Source: Zygnema cylindricum (Eukaryota > Streptophyta > Zygnematophyceae > Zygnematales > Zygnemataceae). From it: a stretch of 64,000 nt of DNA. Positions 34,804 through 46,928 of the stretch are shown piece by piece; position 1 is the stretch's first letter; each line of letters opens with the position of its first letter. Location of the stretch: assembly GCA_037447655.1 (NCBI GenBank), contig JBBHKE010001246.1, positions 169,849-233,848 on the forward strand. Direction: 5' to 3'. Under the pieces are notes generated by a model. It searched no databases, was not told where the DNA came from, and was given only the letters and a program-made list of their open reading frames with translations. A program made the translations under genes and the position numbers.

Positions 34804-37800
34804 ACCTACTGTGTTTATAACACAAGTTAGTGTTTCCACTAACAACAATAATGGTGACAAACAATTTATATTGTTAACGCACACAAAAATAGTCAAAATA
34901 ACCCTAAACCATGTTTCTAACACAAATTTGAGATTCCACTAACAATTTTTTTTTTAACAAACAACATTTATTGTTCGCAGTCACAAAAAGAGGTAAAATA
35001 ATCTCCGAACCATGTTTATAACACAAGTTTGTGATTGCGCTAACAACAGTAGTGGTAAAAACACTTTATATTTTTAACGCTCACAAAAATAGTTAAAAAA
35101 ACCCTTAACCATGTTTCTAACATAAATTTGAGTTTGCGCTAACAAAGATATTTGTAACAAACAACGTTTATTGTTCGCGGTCACAAAAAGAGGTAAAATA
35201 AATTATGAACCATGTTTATAACACAAGTTTGTGTTAGCCCTAACATTAATAGTGGTAATAAACACTTTATATTGTTAATGCTCACAAAATAGTTAAAAAA
35301 ATTTCTTTACTGTGTTTCTAACACAAATTTGAGTTTGCGCTAACAAAGTTATTTGTAACAAACAATGTTTATTGTTCGTGGTCACAAAAACTGTTAAATA
35401 AGCTTTGAACCATGTTTATAACACAAGTTTGTGTTTGCGCTAACAACAATAGTGGTAACAAACACTTTATATTGTTAAAGCTCACAAAAAATTGTTAAAA
35501 AAAAACCTTAACCATGTTTTTAACACGAAATTTAAGTTTACGCTAACAAAGATATTTGTAAGAAAACAACGTCTATTGTTCATGATCACAAAAAGAGGTA
35601 AAATAAACTTCGAACCATGTTTATAACACAAGTTTGTGTTTGCGCTAACAACAATAGTGGTAACAAACACTTTATATTTTTAAAGCTCACAAAAATACTT
35701 AATAAATACCCTAAACCATGTTTCTAACACAAAATTGAGTTTGGGCTAACAAAGATATTTGTAACAAACAACGTTTATTGTTCGCGGTCATAAAAACTGG
35801 TAAAATAAACTCCCAACCATGTTTATAACACAAGTTTGTGTTTGCACTAACAGCAATAACGGTAACAAACACTTTATATTGTTAATGCTCACAAAAATAG
35901 TGAAATAAAAACTCTAAACCATGTTTCTAACACGAAATTTAAGTTTACGCTAACAAAGATATTTGTAAGAAAACAACGTCTATTGTTCTCCATCAAAAAA
36001 AAAGGTAAAATAAACTCCCAACCATGTTAATAACACAAGTTTGTGTTTGCACTAACAGCAATAAGAGTAACAAACACTTTATATTGTTAATGCTCACAAA
36101 AATAGTTAAAAAAAAACCCTAAACAATGTTTCTAACACGAAATTTAAGTTTACGCTAACAAAGATATTTGTAAGAAAACAACGTCTATTGTTCATGATCA
36201 CAAAAAGAGGTAAAATAAACTTCGAACCATGTTTATAACACAAGTTTGTGTTTGCGCTAACAACAATAGTGGTAACAAACACTTTATATTTTTAAAGCTC
36301 ACAAAAATACTTAATAAATACCCTAAACCATGTTTCTAACACAAAATTGAGTTTGGGCTAACAAAGATATTTGTAACAAACAACGTTTATTGTTCGCGGT
36401 CATAAAAACTGGTAAAATAAACTCCCAACCATGTTTATAACACAAGTTTGTGTTTGCACTAACAGCAATAACGGTAACAAACACTTTATATTGTTAATGC
36501 TCACAAAAATAGTGAAATAAAAACTCTAAACCATGTTTCTAACACGAAATTTAAGTTTACGCTAAAAAGATATTTGTAAGAAAACAACGTCTATTGTTCA
36601 TGATCACAAAAAGAGGTAAAATAAACTTCGAACCATGTTTATAACATAAGTTTGTGTTTGCGCTAACAAAAATAGTGATAACAAACACTTTATATTGTTA
36701 ACGCTTACAAAAACAGTTAAAAAATACCATAAACCATGTTTCTAACACAAATTTGAGTTTGCGCAAATGAAGATATTTGTAACAAACTACGTTTATTGTT
36801 CTCGGTCACAAAAAGAGGTAAACGTAACTCTGAACCATGTTTATAACACAAGTTTGTGTTTGCGCAAACAATTATAGTGGTAAAAAACTCTTAATATTGT
36901 CAACCCTCACAAAAATAGTTAAAAAAAATCCTAAACTATGTTTTTAACAAAAATTTGATTTTGCGTTGACAAAGATATTTGTAACAGATATTGTTTTTTG
37001 TTTGCGGTTGCAAAAAGAGAAAAATTAAACTCCGAACCATGTTTATAACAAAAGTTTGTGTTTTTTCGCTAACAAAAATAGTTGAAACAAACACTTTATA
37101 TTGTTAATACTCACAAAAATAGTTAAAAAAAATCCTAAACCATGTTTTTAACAAAAATTTGAGTTTACTCTAACAAAGATATTTGTAACAAACAACGTTT
37201 ATTGTTCGCGGTCACAAAAAAGGGTAAAATAAACTCCGAACCATGTTTATAACAAAAGTTTGTGTTTTTTCGCTAACAACAATAGTTGTAACAAACACTT
37301 AATATTGTTAATGCTCACAAAAATAGTAAACAAAACCCTTAATCATGTTTCTAACACAAATGTAAGTTTGCGCTTACAAAGATATTTGTAACAAACAACG
37401 TTTATTCTTCCCGGTCACAAAATGAGGTAAAATAAACTCTGAACCATGTTTATAACACAAGTTTGTGTTTGCGCCAACAACAATAGTGGTACAAACACTT
37501 TATATTGTTAACGCTCACAAAAATCGTTACAAATTATCCTAAACCATGTTCTAATATATATTTGAGTTTGGGCTAACAAACATATTTGTAAAAAACAACA
37601 TTTATAAATCATGGTCACAAAAACTGGTAAAATAAACTCCGAACCATGTTTATCACACAAGTTTATGATTGCGCTAACATCAATAGTTGTAAAAAACACT
37701 TTATATTTCAAACGCTCACAAAAATAGTAAACAAAACCCTAAACCATGTTTCTAACACAAATTTGAGTTTGCGCTAACAAAGATATTTGAAACAAACAAC

Positions 37801-40800
37801 GTTTATTATTCGCGGTCACAAAAAAGGGTAAAATAAACTCCAAACCATGTTTATAACACAAGTTTGTGATTGCGCTAACAACAATAGTGGTAACAAACAC
37901 TTTATATTGTTAACGCTCACAAAAATATTTGATTAAAAACCCTTAACCAGGTTTTAATGCAAACTTGAGCTTGCGCTAACAAAGATATTTGTAACACACA
38001 ACTTATATTGTTCGCGGTCACAAAAAGAGGTAAAATAAACTCTGAACCATGTTTATAACACAAGTTTGTGATTGCGCTAACAACAATAGTGGTAATAAAC
38101 ACTTTATATTGTTAACTCTCACAAATATTTGTTAAAAAAAACCGTTAACCATGTTTCTAACTCAAATGTGTGTTTGCGCTAACAATGATATTTGTGACAA
38201 ACAACGTTTTAATCGTGGTCACAAAAACTGGTAAAATTAACTCCGAACCGTGTTTATAACACAAGTTTGTGTTTGCACTAACAACAATAATAGTAACAAA
38301 CACTTTATATTGGTAATGCTCACAAAAATTGTTAAATATAACCCTAAACCATGTTTCTAACACAAATTTGAGTCTGCGCTAACAAAGATATTTGTAACAA
38401 ACAACCTTTATTGTTCGCGGTCACAATAAGAGGTAAAATAAACTCTGAACCATGTTTATAACACAAGTTTGTGATTGCGGTAACAACAATAGTGGTAAAA
38501 AACACTTTATATTGTTAACGCTCACAAAAATAGTTAAAAAAAACCCTTAACCATGTTTTTAACAAAAACGTGAGTTTGCGCTAACAAAGATATTTGTAAC
38601 AAACAACGTTTATTGTTTGCGGTCACAAAATGAGATAAAAAAAACTCTAAACCATGTTAATAACACAAGATTGTGTTTGCGCCAACACCAATAGTGGTAA
38701 CAAACACTTTATATTGTTAACGCTCACAAAAATCGTTAAAAAAAAACCTATACCATGTTTCTAATATAAATTTGAGTTTGGGCTAACAAAGATATTTGTA
38801 ACAAACAACGTTTATAAATCATGGTCACAAAAACCGGTAAAATTAACTCCAAACCATGTTTATAACACAAGTTTGTGTTTGCACTAACAACAATAATTGT
38901 AACAAAAAATATATATTGTTAACGCTCACAAAAATAGTTAAAAAAACCCTATACCATGTTTCTAACACAAATTTGAGTTTGCGCTAACAAAGATATTTGT
39001 AACAAACAACATTTATTGTTCGCAGTCACAAAAAGAGGTAAAATAAACTATGAACCATGTTTATAACACAAGTTTGTGATTGCGCTAACAACAATAGTGG
39101 TAAAAACACTTTATATTGTTAACGCTTACAACAATTGTTAAAATAAACCCTTAACCATGTTTCTAACACAAATGTGAGTTTGCGCTAACAAAGATATTTG
39201 TAACAAACATCGTTTATTGTTCGCGGTCACAAAATGAGGTAAAATAAACTCTGAAACCATGTTTATAACACAAGTTTGTGTTTGCGCCAACAACAATAGT
39301 GGTAACAAACACTTTATATTGTTAACGCTCACAAAAAATTGTTAAAAAAAACCCTAAACCATGTTTCTAACACAAATTTGAGTTTGCGCTAACAAAGTTA
39401 TTTGTAACAAACAACGTTTATTGTTCGCAGTCAAAAAAAGAGGTAAAATAAACTCCGAACCATGTTTATAACATAGGTTTGTGTTTGCGCTAACAACAAT
39501 TGTGGTAACAAACACTTCATAGTGTTAACGCTCACAAATATAGTTTTAAAAAATCCTAAACCATGTTTCTAACATAAATTTGAGTTTGCACTAACAAAGA
39601 TATTTGTAACAAACAACGTTTATTAATCGTGGTCACAAAATTTGGTAAAATAAACTCCGAACCATGTTTATAACACAAGTTTGTATTTGTGCTAACAATA
39701 ATAGTGGTAACAAACACTTTATATTGTTAACGCTCACAAAAATATTTGATTAAAAACCCTTAACAATGTTTCTAACACAAATTTAAGTTTGCGCTAACAA
39801 AGATATTTGTAACAAACAATGTTTATTGTTCGCGGTCAAAAAAAGAGGTAAAATAAACAATGTACCATGTTTATAACATAAGTTTGTGTTTGCACTAACA
39901 ACATTAATGGTAACAAACTCTTTATATTGTTAACGCTCAAAATAATAGTTAAAAAAAACCCCAAACCATGTTTCTAACACAAATTTCAGTTTGCGCTAAC
40001 AAAGATATTTGTATCAAACAACGTTTATTGTTGGGGGTCACAAAAAAGGTAAAATAAACTCTGAGCCATGTTTATAACACAAGTTTGTGTTTGCGCTAAG
40101 AACAATAGTGGTAACAAACACTTTATATTGTTAACGCTCACAAAAAATTGTTGAAAAAAACTCTTAACCTTGTTTCTAACAAAATTATGTTTGGGCTAAC
40201 AAAGATATTTGTAACAAACAACGTTTATTGTTCGCCATCACAAAAAAAGTTAAAATAAACTCCTAACCATGTTTATAACACAAGTTTGTGTTTGGGCAAA
40301 CAACAATAGTGGTAACAAATACTTTGTATAATTAACGTTCACAAAAATAGTTAAAAAAATTCCTAAACCATGTTTCTTACATAAATTTGAGTTTGCGCTA
40401 TCAAAGATATTTGTATCAAAAAACGTATATTAATCGTGGTCACAAAAACTAGTAAAATAAACTCCCAACCATGTTAATAACACAAGTTTGTGTTTGCACT
40501 AACAGCAATAACGGTAACAAACACTTTATATTGTTAATGCTCACAAAATAGTAAAAAAAAAACCCTAAACCATGTTTTTAACACAAATTTGAGTTTGCGC
40601 TAACAAAGATATTTGTAACATACAACTTTTATTGTTCGCGGTCACAAAAAGAGGTAAAATAAACTCCAAACCATATTTATAACACAAGTTTGAGATTGCC
40701 CTAACAACAATAGTGGTAAAAACACTTTATATTGTTAACGCTTACAAAAATAGTTAAAAAAAACCCTAAACCATGTTTCTAACACAAATTTGAGTTTGCA

Positions 40801-42814
40801 CTAACAAAGGTGTTTGTAACAAACAACGTTTATTGTTCGCAGTCACAAAAAGAGGTAAAATAAACTCCGAACCATGTTTATAACACAAGTTTGTGTTTGC
40901 GATAACAACAATAGTGGTAACAAACACTTCATAGTGGTAACGCTTATAAAAATAGTTTTAAAAAATCCTAAACCATGTTTCTAACATAAATTTGAGCTTG
41001 CGCTAACAAAGATATTTGTGATAAATAATGTTTTTTGTTCGCGGTCAAAAAAATAGGTAAAATAAACAATGAACCATGTTCATAACACAAGTTTGTGTTT
41101 TCACTAACAACATTAATGGTAACAAGCTCTTTATATTGTTAACGCTAAAAAAAATAGTTGAAAAAAACCCCAAACCATGTTTCTAACACAAATTTCAGTT
41201 TGCGCTAACAAATATATTTGTAACAAACAACGTTTATTGTTACCGGTCGCAAAAAGAGGTAAAATAAACTCCGAATTATGTTTATAACACAAGTGTGTGT
41301 TTGCGCAAACAACAATAGTGGTAATAAAAACATTATATTGTTAACGCTCACAAAAATAGTTAAAAAAACCCTAAGCCATGTTTCTAACACAAATTTGAGT
41401 TTGCGCAAACAAAGATATTTGTAACAAACAACGTTTATTGTTCGCCATCACAAAAAAAGGTAAAATAAACTCAGAACCATGTTTATAACACAAGTTTGTG
41501 TTTGCGCTAACAACAATAGTGGTAACAAATACTTTATATTGTTAACGCCCACAAAAATAGTTAAAAAAAATACTAAACCATGTTTCTAACATAAATTTGA
41601 GTTTGCGCTAACAAAGATATTTGTAACAAACAACGTTTATTAATCGTGGTCACAAAAACTGGTTAAATAAACTCCAAACCATGTTTATAATACAAGTTTG
41701 TGTTTGCACTAACAGCAATAACGGTAAAAAACACTTTATATTGTTAGTGCTCACATAAATAGTTAAAAAAAAACCCTAAACCATGTTTTTAACACAAATT
41801 TGAGTTAGTGCTAACAAAGATATTTGTAACAAACAATATCTATTGTTCGCGGTCATAAAAAGAGGTAAAATAAACTTCGAACCATGTTTATAACACAAGT
41901 TTGTGTTTGCGCTAACAACAATAGTGGTAACAAACACATTATATTGTTAACGCTCACAAAAATAGTTAAAAAAAACCCTAAGCCATGTTTCTAACACAAA
42001 TTTGAGTTTGCGCTAACAAAGATATTTGTAACAAACAATGTTTATTGTTCGCCATCACAAAAAAAGGTAAAATATACTCCGAACCATGTTTATAACACAA
42101 GTTTGTGTTTGCGCTAATAACAATAAAGGTAACAAATACTTTATATTGTTAACGCCCACAAAAATAGTTAAAAAAAATACAAAACCATGTTTCTAACATA
42201 AATTTGAGTTTGGACTAACAAAGATATTTGTAACAAACAACGTTGATTAATCGTGGTCACAAAAACTGGTTAAATAAACTCAAACCATGTTTATAATACA
42301 AGTTTGTGTTTGCATTAACAGCAACAACGGTAAAAAACACTTTATATTGTTAGTGCTCACAAAAATAGTTAAAAAAAAACCCTAAACCATGTTTTTAACA
42401 CAAATTTGAGTTTGTGCTAACAAAGTTATTTGTAACAAACAATGGCTATTGTTCGCGGTCATAAAAAGAGGTAAAATAAACTCCGAACCATATTTATAAC
42501 ACAAGTTTGTGTTTGCGCTAACAACAATAGTGGTAACAAACACTTTATATTGTTAAAGCTCACAAAAATAGTTAAAAAAAGCCATAAACCATGTTTCAAA
42601 CACAAATATGAGTTTGCGCAAACAAAGATATTTGTAATAAACTATGTTTATTGTTCGCAATCACAAAAAGAGGTAAAATTAACTCCGAACCATGTTTATT
42701 ACACAATTTTATGTTTGCTCTAACAACAATAGTGGTAAAAAACACTTTATATTGTTAACGCTTACAAAAATATTAAAAAACAAACCCCAAACCTTTTTTC
42801 TAACACAAATTTGA
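34804..42814 (-). repeat. SatB ~202-bp dimeric satellite, orientation 2
   Basis: About 40 dimers in the orientation opposite to 24468-27995. Plus strand reads aaccctaaaccatgtttcta, then gtttgcgctaacaaagatat, ttgttcgcggtcacaaaaag, gtttgtgtttgcgctaacaa, ttgttaacgctcacaaaaat. A longer periodicity near 600-612 bp (three dimers) shows in shared variants such as taatcgtggtcac and taacacgaaatttaag. No gene is seen here. Confidence 0.93.
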
Positions 42815-43966
42815 TTTTTCTCCCCCGCCGTAGCCTGACTCTGGGATTGAAGGATATCAACCAGTTTTTGTGTACTGCTCACAATTTGTGAGAGATCCGC
42901 AATCCCTAAACCTAGTACCTCGGGATCAGTGGGTCTAGAACGCCCCAACCCCTCTGATGGTCGAACCGCCGGAGCAGATAGAGACTTTGAGCTCGGAGAG
43001 ATGGAATCGGAGGGGAAACACGGCTCCGCTTTAGGTCGGGGAGCGAACCTCCCCATGCGGTCCCGATGATCAAACCTGTTTCCTTTTTTTGACTCGGGTA
43101 ACCCTCGCTTGATGGTCCCTTCCTTGACCCGTGTTTGAGGGATCGCCGCGCTCTGAGCCAGCTTGCTGGTTGCCATGTCCTGAGATGGGGTGGGTTGCTG
43201 GTATGAAGTTGATGGTCCCCCCTGTTGCTCCGGTACGGAGTTTGAGGAGCCGCTCTCGGAAGAACTGCTAAGTTTCTCCACTACACCTCCCATTGGGCGT
43301 ACTACTCTGGCTCGGTCGGACCAGGCTACCCACTGCACCAACTCCTTCTTAACCTTCAACTCATGGAGATCATGATAGGCTAAGATTTCTTTGCGACCTG
43401 GCCGGTTAGGATCGGCTAGGATCTCAGGATCTATGTACATTTTTGCTATCGGTGCCTTAGATCGGGTATAGCGACTGATCTTGGGAAGGTGACCAGGGAC
43501 CGCTTCATTGTGGGCCAACCCCTTTCTACGGCTTTTAGGGGATAAGGGCGGCCTCTCCCCCTTCTCTGAAGCCCTAGCTCTGGCTTACTCGGACAACGTT
43601 GGGGAATTCTCGGGGGAAAAGACAGGTGGAGATGGAGGAGAGAGTCGCCCCTCTGGGTGCGTCGGAGGAGTGTGGACTGCAACCTCCGGAGGCATCTCTT
43701 CTTCAAAAACAGCTCTATGTGTACAGGTGAGCCGAAAGGGGGTGCTTCCTCTTGCACCTGTGACTCTTCCTCCTGGGCCACCGCCTCCTGCCTCTTTGCT
43801 CGTCCGATCAAACACCCGGAAGATCCTTATCCTGAAATTCTCCTCCCCCCATAGCTGACTCGAGAAAAGAATCTAAATCCCCTTATAAAAGTACTCTACC
43901 CTGAGCACCTATCCTCTTTAACCTAAAGAGACAGGTTGCTGTTTCAGTACTGTGACAGTTTGTTGG
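42815..43966. other. Block X, left part (unidentified, interrupted by E4)
   Basis: Higher-GC, non-satellite sequence between SatB and E4. It ends with GTTGG, the E4 duplication, and continues after E4 at 50134. The satellite breaks after ctaacacaaatttga and resumes at 51255 with attgttcgcgg. About 45 bp of the satellite unit is therefore missing and no clean TSD is seen. Origin unknown: a captured host fragment or another degraded repeat. Confidence 0.7.
42820..43866 (-). pseudogene. Unidentified Pro/Ser-rich reading frame in block X
   Basis: One minus-strand frame is open from about 43866 to the satellite boundary at about 42820, broken once by TAA near 43587: about 330 codons. The upstream part is Gly/Pro/Glu-rich (FEEEMPPEVAVHTPPTH, RLSPPSPPVFSPENSP). 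The downstream part has a charged stretch (PGHLPKISRYTRSKAPI, MYIDPEILADPNRPGRK, HDLHELKVKKELVQWVAW) and then a Ser/Pro/Gln-rich tail. I do not recognise a family. No catalytic motif, zinc knuckle or membrane segment is visible. The length, biased composition and contrast with the surrounding AT-rich DNA suggest former coding sequence, either a host exon or a gag-like protein of another repeat. The last codons before 42709 are satellite read-through. Confidence 0.45.
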
Positions 43967-44980
43967 TGTTGTTCTACAACCACCGTTGCAGGCGGTGAAC
44001 CAGCAGTAGTAGTGGAAGTAGACATGAAAAACATCAGAAATTATCAAAGTACCTACTCAACAGCCAATTTAGATCTGACACAAAATATAACTCAGAAATT
44101 CAATATGCTTCAAATTTACCACAGTGATACAGAACACAACAAACTTACAATTCCCAAATTTGCAGCCAAAATGACCCAATAACCCATAAGATATGATGTT
44201 TAGAAGTTTCCCAAAAACTGCCTTTAGAAAATCATTTTCCCAAAACTGGATACTACAAAATTGTCTAAGTTCTAAGTTATATACTCACATTGTGTATCTA
44301 CTGATTTACACTAATTCAGGTAACCGTTACTACGGTTATTATCCTGACTAACGACAAAGCATCCAACCTGTACGTTATTGTATTTTAAAAACCTAATTAC
44401 TATTTCTAAAACCTGATTAACGGAACACTATTTTTTTATCACACTAAACTAAAAACTAATGCTATTCAGATATTTACAGAAATTGAACCATACACAAAAC
44501 ATTCTAACCGTACACAAAACGTTCCAAATGCTTAGTCAGCAGTGACCGCTAAAGTCCAGCCCAATGTGGTCATGTAGTACGAAGCACCTGAGTGCTTCGT
44601 CACTTGTGGTCCCACGCGAATCACGCTTGTGGTCCCAGGTGAATCGCGTCCGTTGGAACGAATTCGATTGACAATGGTACTGTCGAGATGTACCATATGT
44701 TTCCGGAATACTCGGGACAGATTTTGTTCGTCCGATCATGTGAATCGCATCGTCAACTTTTTGACGCGTATGGATGATTGTCGACGCTACTCCAAAAACC
44801 TGCATACGTTATTTCGCCGACACGTGTCCCTGCAAAAGTACGATACAGTACGATACACTCTACTGTACCTCTTGCTACTGTAACACTAATTAAAGTAAGT
44901 CTTATAGTAGACTACTAGAAAAAATATCCTAAGTTATTTTTACCCCTATTGACTGAAATAAAGATTTATAAATTACAACA
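43967..44980 (-). repeat. E4 3' LTR
   Basis: 1014 bp. U3 contains a 23-bp tandem duplication (44603-44625 and 44626-44648, cttgtggtccca...) and two copies of a CGTACACAAAACGTTC-like motif near 44490-44525. The PPT (ctcccctaaatctttag on the plus strand) follows at 44981. It carries a copy of the gag ATG. Confidence 0.92.
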
Positions 44981-45003
44981 CTCCCCTAAATCTTTAGACT
45001 CAG

Positions 45004-46892
45004 TTACTCACTTAGTCCAATAGCATCTCTGCAAAATTGTAACTTAGGAGCAGGAAGGGCTTTTGTTAACATGTCAGCCACCATCTTCTCATCTGGTAAA
45101 TAACACAATTTAACGACTTTTGCAAGTACTTTTTCTCTAACAAAATGTAGTCTAACATCCATGTGTTTGCTCTTAAAGTGATGGCTGGGGTTAGAGGCAA
45201 TAGCTATGGCAGCTTGGTTGTCACACCAGATAGCTTGAGGGCCAATTTGCATATACCCAAGTTCTTGTAAAATGGACTTGACCCATAGGAGCTCCTTGAG
45301 GGCGGAAGCTGCTGCCATATATTCTGACTCCATTGTGGATTGAGCTGTAACCTTTTGTAATTTGCTACTCCAGCAGCAAGTTCCGTCTCCAATCTTCAGA
45401 ACGAAGCCGGTTGTAGATTTCCGGCTTGGCATGTCCCCATAGCTAGCATCGCTCCACGTCTGGATTTTCACCTCTCCTCCTCCGAGAACAAGCTTGAGAT
45501 TTCGAGTACCTGCAAGATATCTCAACACTCTTTTCGCTGCTTCCCAGTCTGCCCTTTTAGGATTCTGCAGACTTCTACTCAAGACTCCCACAGCTGCTGC
45601 AATGTCGGGTCTCGTACAATTCATAAAATATATAAGACTTCCAACTACTTGTCTATATGGCTTTGAAGCCATAAACTCTTCCTCCCCTGTCTCTAAACTC
45701 TCACCGACAATTATGCCTGAATCTGTATCCATTCCTTCTAATTTCTGCCTGAATTCCATGGGAGTTACGGATCCTTTCACATCTTTCATTTCAAATCTTT
45801 CTAGCATATTACCTATTGCTTCTTTCTGAGTCAACATAATCAGCCTCTTGTTTCTGTCTCTTTCTACCTGTATTCCTAAAATGTATTTGGCCTCACCGAG
45901 GTCCTTCATCTCAAACCTAGACCTTAAAGCCGCTTTAATGCGGTTTATTTCATCCATTGACTTACTTATTAATAATAAGTCATCCACATATACAGCAATG
46001 TAAAGTATCCCATCCTCCCCTTGTAAGACATATACAGAATGATCTGAGCTAATTCTCTTAAATCCCACCCAGTGAAAAACTCATCTAACTTCAAATTCCA
46101 CTGACGCGGGGCTTGTTTTAGCCCATACAAAGATTTCATCAATTTACACACTAATTCTTCCTTTCCCTTTTCAATGTACATTTCAGGTTGTTTCATATAA
46201 ATGGTTTCTTCTAACTCTCGAAGCAAGAAAGCAGTTTTAACATCCATCTGTTGTATTTCCATATTCTCTATAGCAGCTAGAATTAGCAAAATTCTGACAG
46301 TGGGAAATCTGAAAACAGGAGAGAAGGTTTCCTCAAAGTCAATACCTTCTTTTTGATTATACCCCTTGGCCACTAGTCTCGCCTTATATCTTTTGATGGT
46401 GTTGTTCGGGTTCATCTTCACCTTGAATACCCATTTGATGCCGATGGCTTTTTTGCCCGGAGGAAGATCCACCAGCTCCCATGTCTGTGCCTCCATAATA
46501 GACTTCATTTCATCATTTGCCGCCTTGATCCACTGATTTCTCTCAGGTGATGAGAAGGCCTCGTGGATCGTTAGAGGTTCCTCTGTAGCTGCAGAGAAAG
46601 CAAAGTGAGAGCTTGATTGCAGACGGCTGCTTGATCTCTTTCCCCCCGGAAATTCTGAGGCTGAGATCGTCAGCAACCTCTGATTTTTCTGTTTTTGTTG
46701 AACCGTAACTTGATCCTGTACAGAGTCTGTAGTAGTTCCTTCCACGCGAGGGGCATCTTGTTGCGATGCATCCTGTAAAGGCACCAGAGGAACTGGAGAA
46801 AGAGGTGTCGCACTTGCCGGTGGAAAGTAGATTCGCTGAGTATGGTGAAAAATGACATATTTTTGCTTTTCCTTCGCCGGTTGATCTGGCAC
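45004..46892 (-). pseudogene. pol: E4 reverse transcriptase-RNase H (single frameshift)
   Basis: 46892-45969 continues the gag-pol frame through the linker ([16 protein letters not shown]) into RT ([55 protein letters not shown]). A one-base shift near 46070 moves to 46068-45004, which has [10 protein letters not shown], the YVDD site in [26 protein letters not shown] and CTRPDIAAAVGVLSRSLQNP. RNase H has TWSDASYGD, STMESEYMA, CDNQAAIAIA and ends GLSE. Apart from this indel all catalytic motifs are intact. Confidence 0.92.
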
Positions 46893-46928
46893 TTTAAAAT
46901 GGTCAACCGAATCCTGTTCATCTTTAAT

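Noticed and set aside
35482-42700. Many 60-70 codon frames in SatB (for example 35482-35670, 37917-38102, 39138-39332)
   Set aside because: They are translations of the same satellite unit in one frame, with repeating peptide patterns and no start context; similar frames occur at 26191-26382 and 58517-64000.
44536-44883. Frames of 84-89 codons in the E4 LTR, repeated at 49689-50036
   Set aside because: Present twice only because both LTRs carry them. They are on both strands and unrelated to gag-pol.
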